From Candidatus Saccharimonadota bacterium (GTDB taxonomy: Bacteria; Patescibacteriota; Saccharimonadia; Saccharimonadales; Saccharimonadaceae): a stretch of 64,000 bases of DNA. Location: the NCBI GenBank assembly GCA_905371595.1, contig CAJPLU010000001.1, positions 12,787-76,786 of the forward strand, in the 5' to 3' direction. The notes beneath the pieces are model-generated. The model did no database searches. It saw only the letters and a program-made list of their open reading frames with translations, and had not been told where the DNA came from. Made by a program: the position numbers and the translations under genes. Below, piece by piece: positions 59,303 through 64,000 of the stretch; positions within the stretch are counted from its first letter, which is position 1; every line of letters begins with the position of its first letter.

Positions 59303-59407
59303 TCTAAAAGAAAGACGCTATCTTTTCGGACTTTATACTTCCTCATCAAACCTGACCAACAACGTCTCTGTGTATAGATTATATTACCTCACTGTCAGAG
59401 TCGGGCC

Positions 59408-62400
59408 CTATTTCTTTGCAACTTTTTTCTGCTTATTCCTCTGCCCCCTGGCCACCACAACTACCACTGCCGTGATAATCGATAGTCCGGCCAGAATAGC
59501 CAGCGCATAAGCATAACCTGACAGCAAGTAAATTAAAGCCAACGTCACGCCGACAGCGCCCCAGATAGTAATCAGCCGCCTGCCGAGCGCCAAGCCGATG
59601 ATAACCATCAGCGAATGCTCGACTAGGAACAATATTTCCATAGCATTATCTCCCCTTAGCGCCAGGACAAGGGTAGATAAACTAAACACAGCGAGCGCCA
59701 GCACCAAATGAGCAATAGTAGACATCTGATTATACCCTAGCCAGCGCCACGACATCACCGCCCCTGAAAGAATTGCTGCTGAACACAGGTATGGCACCAC
59801 TATGTCGTGAACAGGCGTAATTAGCATATGGATAGCAAATAAAATACCGCACAGTACCAAAAGGATGCCCGAATCGAAATACGGAATATTCTTCTTCGGC
59901 AACCCCTCAGCTATTAGGGCACTGCCGTTGACTATCCACGTCAAGGTTGCCAGTAATACCGCCTCCGCCGCAACACTGGCCGGCATAGCCATCAGCAGTA
60001 AAGTCATCGACCAGCCGATAGCGCTCCAAAATGACGCATAATACCAATAAACTGATAATTTCTTGGCTCGCGCAGTCACGGCGGCACCATAAAACACCGC
60101 AAAGATAATTAGTGAAACGATCGACATAGACTCAAGCTTAACGCCGAGCCATTGTGCAGTTAAGTAGAATAACAATACCAAACTTGGATGCGCCAATATC
60201 GCCATCGGCCGCCAATCCCGCTTAGCATACACTACCATATAAAGTGCCGCGACAGCCGCTAACCAGCCCAAGATTTTGAACGGCAATTCGTATGTCGTCG
60301 ACAGATTTATCATCGGTAATATCACCGCTGGTACCGCAGCAGCCAATAGAGTCATATCGCTAGTGATTGACGCTCGCTTATTCATCGCCAACGACCAATA
60401 TACTACCCCGAAGCCGACGAGCGTCGCCCAAGCGGTGATGGTGAAATTGTCGCTTAGCGGCACGCGTAGCCAATGCAAGAATAACAACACCAAAGCAATC
60501 GTCGCTAAGTATGCTCCGCCCAGATAACCATCTTCACGCCGCCGATAAAACGCATAATACAGCAACGCTGCTAACGGCAGCCAAACTGCCGGATGAATAG
60601 ATGAAAAGACGATTAGACCAGCCGCTCCAATAGCAGAATATAACAACAATTCGCGGCACTTAACCGCCGCCTTGCTACGGTAATTGTACAGCCACTCTAC
60701 CAATAGTAGCAACGACAAGCCGTTCAGCCACGCCATCAAAATAGCAAGGTCTTCGCCAGCCAGCTTGAAATAAGAAGCCAGCAGCAACGCTATCGCCAGA
60801 AAAGAGGCATGAATACCAATCACTAAACCGTAAGCTTTCTCACGCCACGCAGCGATACCCATGATGACAGCAGCAACCGCCACCGAATCTGACAGATACA
60901 GCATACCTTCTCCCGCTGGATGAGCAGTCAAAAAAGCTAAGGCTATAAACACCGTCATTAACCACCAAGCGGCCGCAGCGCCATACACTAGTATTGCTTG
61001 ACTTTTAGTAATATTTGGGCGTTTCAAAACTAATAATCGGCAGGTAACCGGCAGGAAAGCCATAAACATAAAGATAGAATAATGTACATGCAGAGCTGTT
61101 ATGGGGTCGAGGCTAAATAGCCTGACGCCAGCCGGCACCAACAAAATTCCAGACATTACTACCATACCACCAAAACGGGCGCGGCGCAGCAATGAAAGCG
61201 CCATAAGACTTACTGCCGACATCGTACTCAGCAGGATAAATATGACCATATCTCTTAGCGGACTTTCGACGCCAGCTATAACCAAGAAAGCGGCCAGCGA
61301 CACGACAAAACTAACCCACAATACTATTTCGTGCTGCTTGTCGGGCTGCTTTTGGACACGTATAGACCCGATAGACCAAATCATATTACCAAGTGCCACC
61401 ACCCCAAGCGCTACACCCATAACCAGCCTGTCACTATTCGATAAGTACAGCGCAAAACTAGCAGTCATCGCCATCAACAACACGCGCGCCGTCGTTAGTT
61501 CATACGTGCGCATATCCTTTGATTTCTCGACGAGGGCAACAGTAAAATAATATATAACGCTGATGAGCAGCAGCATGCTGACGTCAAGCGTTCCCATATG
61601 CACCGACGAACCGATAGCAAGAAGCAAAGTGGACGGGACGATAAACGGATTAACCAGCGTCAACGGCTCGGTGAATTGGCGTGGAAAACGACTAGAAAAA
61701 TACGCGGCCAAGGTCATCAGGCATCCGAACAATAGCACCGCAGCATAATACCACACCAACTGAGCGTGCATAACAGCTGGCAAGCTAGTGGTCATCGTGA
61801 ACATCGACAGCAGCGAAATATAGGCGAGCGGCTGGCTATTGAGCCTGACCGTAGCATCCACGCATAGGAAAGTACCGATGAAGGAGGTGATAAGCCAGCA
61901 CAGCGCCGGATCAATCCCCAAAAGCAAATGCATGCTCCACCCGCCAATCGGCACAGCAGCCAGTGCCGTACCAATAAACGCCGTTGAGGCTGGCTTTAAG
62001 ATCGGCAATCGGGCATACAACACCTGGCCAATAGCATAATAGACAAAAATAAACAACCACACCAAACCAAACCTGAGCTGCGCCGAAAGTTCAATCGTTT
62101 GCGCCAACAATAATATACCAGCGGTTAGCAATAATGATGCCGTATAGAGCGCCACATTGATGGTAGTTTGACGATTTTTCTCTTTATCTTTATTACTGGC
62201 TGAAGATAGCCACTTGACAATCTGCGTCTTTTCGTCAGGAATATTTGTATCTTCTTCAATTGGCACAGCATTAGTAGGCAATACTACATCAGGCTCGTTC
62301 GATTCGTTGCGAGTTACTACAAAACCAGCAAATTGTGAAGCTACAGCCTGATTCTCGGTAATAAGTTTGACCTGACCGTCGCTACCTTCAATTTTCGCAC

Positions 62401-62536
62401 GGCCATTCTGCGCATCGCACACGCCGTCCCAGTAACCGCGCCGGTAACCCTCGGATTGACGGGGCAGCCGATTATTACCTCTCTGCGCCACCTTAATTAT
62501 CACGATGACAATCACTAACAGAAAAATTAATTCCAT
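59408..62536 (-). CDS. Giant DUF2339-like multi-pass membrane protein
   Basis: 1042 residues. An N-terminal helix, then about 100 polar residues (including a low-complexity piece SEGYRRGYWDGVCDAQNGRA), then nearly 900 residues forming roughly 25-30 membrane helices up to a basic end (RGQRNKQKKVAKK). Overall plan matches DUF2339 proteins, common in diverse bacteria and of unknown function. It makes up about 5% of the window. Upstream there is an extended -10 (TGCTATACT, 62562-62570) and AGGGG before the ATG, so this one has a conventional leader. Confidence 0.8.
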   Translation of the reverse strand: MELIFLLVIVIVIIKVAQRGNNRLPRQSEGYRRGYWDGVCDAQNGRAKIEGSDGQVKLITENQAVASQFAGFVVTRNESNEPDVVLPTNAVPIEEDTNIPDEKTQIVKWLSSASNKDKEKNRQTTINVALYTASLLLTAGILLLAQTIELSAQLRFGLVWLFIFVYYAIGQVLYARLPILKPASTAFIGTALAAVPIGGWSMHLLLGIDPALCWLITSFIGTFLCVDATVRLNSQPLAYISLLSMFTMTTSLPAVMHAQLVWYYAAVLLFGCLMTLAAYFSSRFPRQFTEPLTLVNPFIVPSTLLLAIGSSVHMGTLDVSMLLLISVIYYFTVALVEKSKDMRTYELTTARVLLMAMTASFALYLSNSDRLVMGVALGVVALGNMIWSIGSIRVQKQPDKQHEIVLWVSFVVSLAAFLVIAGVESPLRDMVIFILLSTMSAVSLMALSLLRRARFGGMVVMSGILLVPAGVRLFSLDPITALHVHYSIFMFMAFLPVTCRLLVLKRPNITKSQAILVYGAAAAWWLMTVFIALAFLTAHPAGEGMLYLSDSVAVAAVIMGIAAWREKAYGLVIGIHASFLAIALLLASYFKLAGEDLAILMAWLNGLSLLLLVEWLYNYRSKAAVKCRELLLYSAIGAAGLIVFSSIHPAVWLPLAALLYYAFYRRREDGYLGGAYLATIALVLLFLHWLRVPLSDNFTITAWATLVGFGVVYWSLAMNKRASITSDMTLLAAAVPAVILPMINLSTTYELPFKILGWLAAVAALYMVVYAKRDWRPMAILAHPSLVLLFYLTAQWLGVKLESMSIVSLIIFAVFYGAAVTARAKKLSVYWYYASFWSAIGWSMTLLLMAMPASVAAEAVLLATLTWIVNGSALIAEGLPKKNIPYFDSGILLVLCGILFAIHMLITPVHDIVVPYLCSAAILSGAVMSWRWLGYNQMSTIAHLVLALAVFSLSTLVLALRGDNAMEILFLVEHSLMVIIGLALGRRLITIWGAVGVTLALIYLLSGYAYALAILAGLSIITAVVVVVARGQRNKQKKVAKK

Positions 62537-62561
62537 GCTTAATTCCCCTTATGCTAATTTT

Positions 62562-62570
62562 AGTATAGCA
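62562..62570 (-). promoter_or_regulatory. Promoter of the DUF2339-like gene
   Basis: TGCTATACT on the minus strand, giving a leader of about 20 bases with AGGGG before the ATG at 62536. Confidence 0.5.
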
Positions 62571-62717
62571 CGGGAGGGCTTTTTCATGGAGAAATTTTCG
62601 AAAGAGACACCGAGATATAGTAGCAATAACGTTTTTGCTCGCCTTTCAGAGCCTCGACTTAGTCTATCGCGCGCCGCCAACTACCGAAATTCCACCTCTC
62701 AACTGTGCCGTCCAGCG

Positions 62718-62754
62718 AAAAATATAATACCCCGGAGACTTGGGGTATTATATT
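62718..62754 (-). terminator. Terminator of dnaK
   Basis: Perfect 13-bp stem (62721-62733 with 62742-62754) around an 8-base loop, followed on the minus strand by TTT. The 236-base gap 62537-62772 holds this, the DUF2339 promoter and no convincing gene. Confidence 0.75.
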
Positions 62755-62772
62755 AGCCTGCATTAGACTCTG

Positions 62773-64000
62773 CTATTTCTCGTCGACCACTTCGCCCTCG
62801 ACCGGATCGTCTTTGTTGGACTTTTTATCGTCCTGAGACTCGTCAGCTTTTTTATCATCGGCAGCTTGCTGGTACATTTTGGCACCGATCGGCATGATGG
62901 CATCCTGCAAGGCTTTGGCTGCTGCTTCCAGCTCGTCTTTGTCGTCAGCGTCTTTGTGCTTTTCTGCTTCCTTGACCGCCTCGTCAATCGCTTTCTTGTC
63001 GTCGTCAGAAATCTTATCCTTAAACTCGTCTGGCATTTTCTTTGCCTGGTAGATGGCGTTTTCTAGCTGGTTTTTAGCATCAACGGTTTCACGCTTTTTC
63101 TTGTCTTCATCAGCGTGGAGTTCAGCTTCTTTCTGAGCTTTTTCGATGTCTTCTTTGCTCATGTTGCCAGAGTTTTGGATGGTAATCGATTGCTCCTTGC
63201 CAGTGCCTTTATCTTTGGCGGTGACGTTGAGGATGCCATTCGCGTCAATATTAAACGTCACTTCAATCTGCGGCACGCCGCGCGGTGCTGGCGCGATACC
63301 GTCAAGGACAAAACGACCCAAACTCTTGTTGTCATTGGCAAATTCGCGCTCACCCTGCAAGACGTGAATCTCCACTTGCGGCTGGTTATCGGCAGCCGTC
63401 GAGAATACCTCAGACTTGCTGGTTGGCACGGTGGTGTTACGCTCAATCAGCTTGGTCGAGACACCGCCCATTGTCTCAATACCAAGGCTCAATGGCGTCA
63501 CGTCCAGCAGCAGCACGTCCTTGACATCGCCAGCCAGCACACCACCCTGAATAGCCGCACCAACTGCCACCACTTCGTCTGGGTTAACACCCTGCATTGG
63601 ATCTTTGCCGAACAATTTCTTCACCCGCTCAACCACTGCTGGCATCCGGGTCATACCGCCAACCATCACCACGTTTTGGATGTCTGATTTAGAGAGTTTG
63701 GCGTCTTTGAGCGCTTTTTCAACTGGGCCGTCGAGGCGCGCTAACAGATCTTTCACCAAATCTTCCAGTTTCGCCCGCGTTAGGCTCAGCTCAAAGTGCT
63801 TTGGCCCGTCAGCATCAGCGGTGATAAACGGAATATTGACTTCATATTCAGTGACGGTTGATAGCTCCTTCTTGGCCTTTTCCGCTTCATCCTTTAGTCG
63901 CTGCATGGCCGCATTATCTTTGCGCAGGTCAATGCCTTCTTTAGACTTAAAGTCATCCAGGAAATAGTTAACGATAATGTTGTCGAAGTCCTCACCGCCC
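62773..64000 (-). CDS. dnaK: Chaperone DnaK, C-terminal part (cut by window edge)
   Basis: Hsp70 chaperone. The frame is open to the right edge (beginning [18 protein letters not shown] in the nucleotide-binding domain), so the N-terminal part lies outside. Visible: [40 protein letters not shown] (linker and start of the substrate-binding domain), [20 protein letters not shown] and the helical lid, ending in an acidic tail EGEVVDEK. Its usual partners grpE and dnaJ are not visible; the downstream neighbour is unrelated. Confidence 0.97.
   Translation of the reverse strand, partial: GGEDFDNIIVNYFLDDFKSKEGIDLRKDNAAMQRLKDEAEKAKKELSTVTEYEVNIPFITADADGPKHFELSLTRAKLEDLVKDLLARLDGPVEKALKDAKLSKSDIQNVVMVGGMTRMPAVVERVKKLFGKDPMQGVNPDEVVAVGAAIQGGVLAGDVKDVLLLDVTPLSLGIETMGGVSTKLIERNTTVPTSKSEVFSTAADNQPQVEIHVLQGEREFANDNKSLGRFVLDGIAPAPRGVPQIEVTFNIDANGILNVTAKDKGTGKEQSITIQNSGNMSKEDIEKAQKEAELHADEDKKKRETVDAKNQLENAIYQAKKMPDEFKDKISDDDKKAIDEAVKEAEKHKDADDKDELEAAAKALQDAIMPIGAKMYQQAADDKKADESQDDKKSNKDDPVEGEVVDEK

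Noticed and set aside
62586..62756. 56-codon open frame with a GGGAGG before its ATG
   Set aside because: Its last ten codons are the dnaK terminator stem and no good promoter is present; more likely chance.
1..64000. CRISPR array, insertion sequence, prophage or restriction system
   Set aside because: No regularly spaced repeats, transposase, integrase, capsid or methylase genes are visible. The tRNA decoy elements carry no gene and are reported separately.
1..64000. Recoded UGA (as in Gracilibacteria/Absconditabacteria)
   Set aside because: UGA ends many genes at exactly coupled ATGA junctions and no gene here contains an in-frame UGA, so the standard code applies.

Overview
The window looks like a piece of a Candidatus Saccharibacteria (TM7, Patescibacteria) chromosome. 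This is an inference from gene content and style, not a database match. Supporting signs are a dense gene layout, UGA used as an ordinary stop (for example the ends of several ATGA-coupled genes), a peptidoglycan set with MurT/GatD, a class E-like sortase with LAETG surface proteins, G5/DUF348 wall proteins, type IV pilins, RNase Y and a short TsaB. No transposon, prophage, CRISPR array or restriction system is visible.

Layout. 1-7.9 kb (minus strand): alaS (cut by the edge), a Nudix hydrolase, cysteine desulfurase + DUF218 protein + mnmA (sulfur relay to tRNA), two small unknowns, tatD, metG. 8-12.2 kb: two paralogous BspA/DUF285 surface proteins with LAETG anchors flank a divergent alpha/beta-hydrolase. 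12.3-22.2 kb: YfiH-like protein, rsmA, two G5-domain wall proteins, uvrD, a low-complexity tail-anchored protein, tpiA, pyk. 22.4-24 kb: two membrane proteins behind a strikingly structured leader RNA. 24-31.7 kb: tRNA-Glu, a 927-residue exported protein and its partner, a histidine kinase and divergent response regulator, folD and a membrane protein. 31.7-35.9 kb: tRNA-Lys, -Arg, -Gly and -His, an HTH-MurA fusion, glyA. 35.9-40 kb: a minor-pilin operon including a pilin fused to an RCC1 beta-propeller. 40-45 kb: murB, two tRNA-Arg genes, a Spherulin-4 surface glycosidase candidate, two small proteins. 45-56 kb: membrane Clp-type ATPase, murT-gatD, an OpgC-like protein, a GT39-like protein, tRNA-Pro, gpmA, eno, sortase. 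56-64 kb: rny, tsaB-tsaE, ogt, a giant DUF2339-like membrane protein and the C-terminal part of dnaK.

How it works together. Central functions are lower glycolysis (tpiA, gpmA, eno, pyk), one-carbon metabolism (glyA, folD), tRNA charging and modification (alaS, metG, mnmA, tsaB/E), and wall synthesis (murA, murB, murT/gatD). Around them lies a large investment in the cell surface (LAETG adhesins plus sortase, pilins, Spherulin-4 protein, G5 proteins), as expected of an epibiont.

Most interesting observations: (1) tRNA-Arg(TCT) and tRNA-His are each preceded by an element of about 100 bases holding a direct copy of the tRNA 5' end (stopping at the D-loop GG) plus an antisense copy of the D-arm; (2) a roughly 147-base leader RNA at 23707-23853 folds as a three-way junction whose closing stem overlaps a terminator-like hairpin; (3) more than twenty genes have a -10 box 6-8 bases before the start codon, implying widespread leaderless mRNAs; (4) an RCC1 propeller on a PilX-like pilin, an HTH-MurA fusion and a membrane-anchored Clp ATPase.
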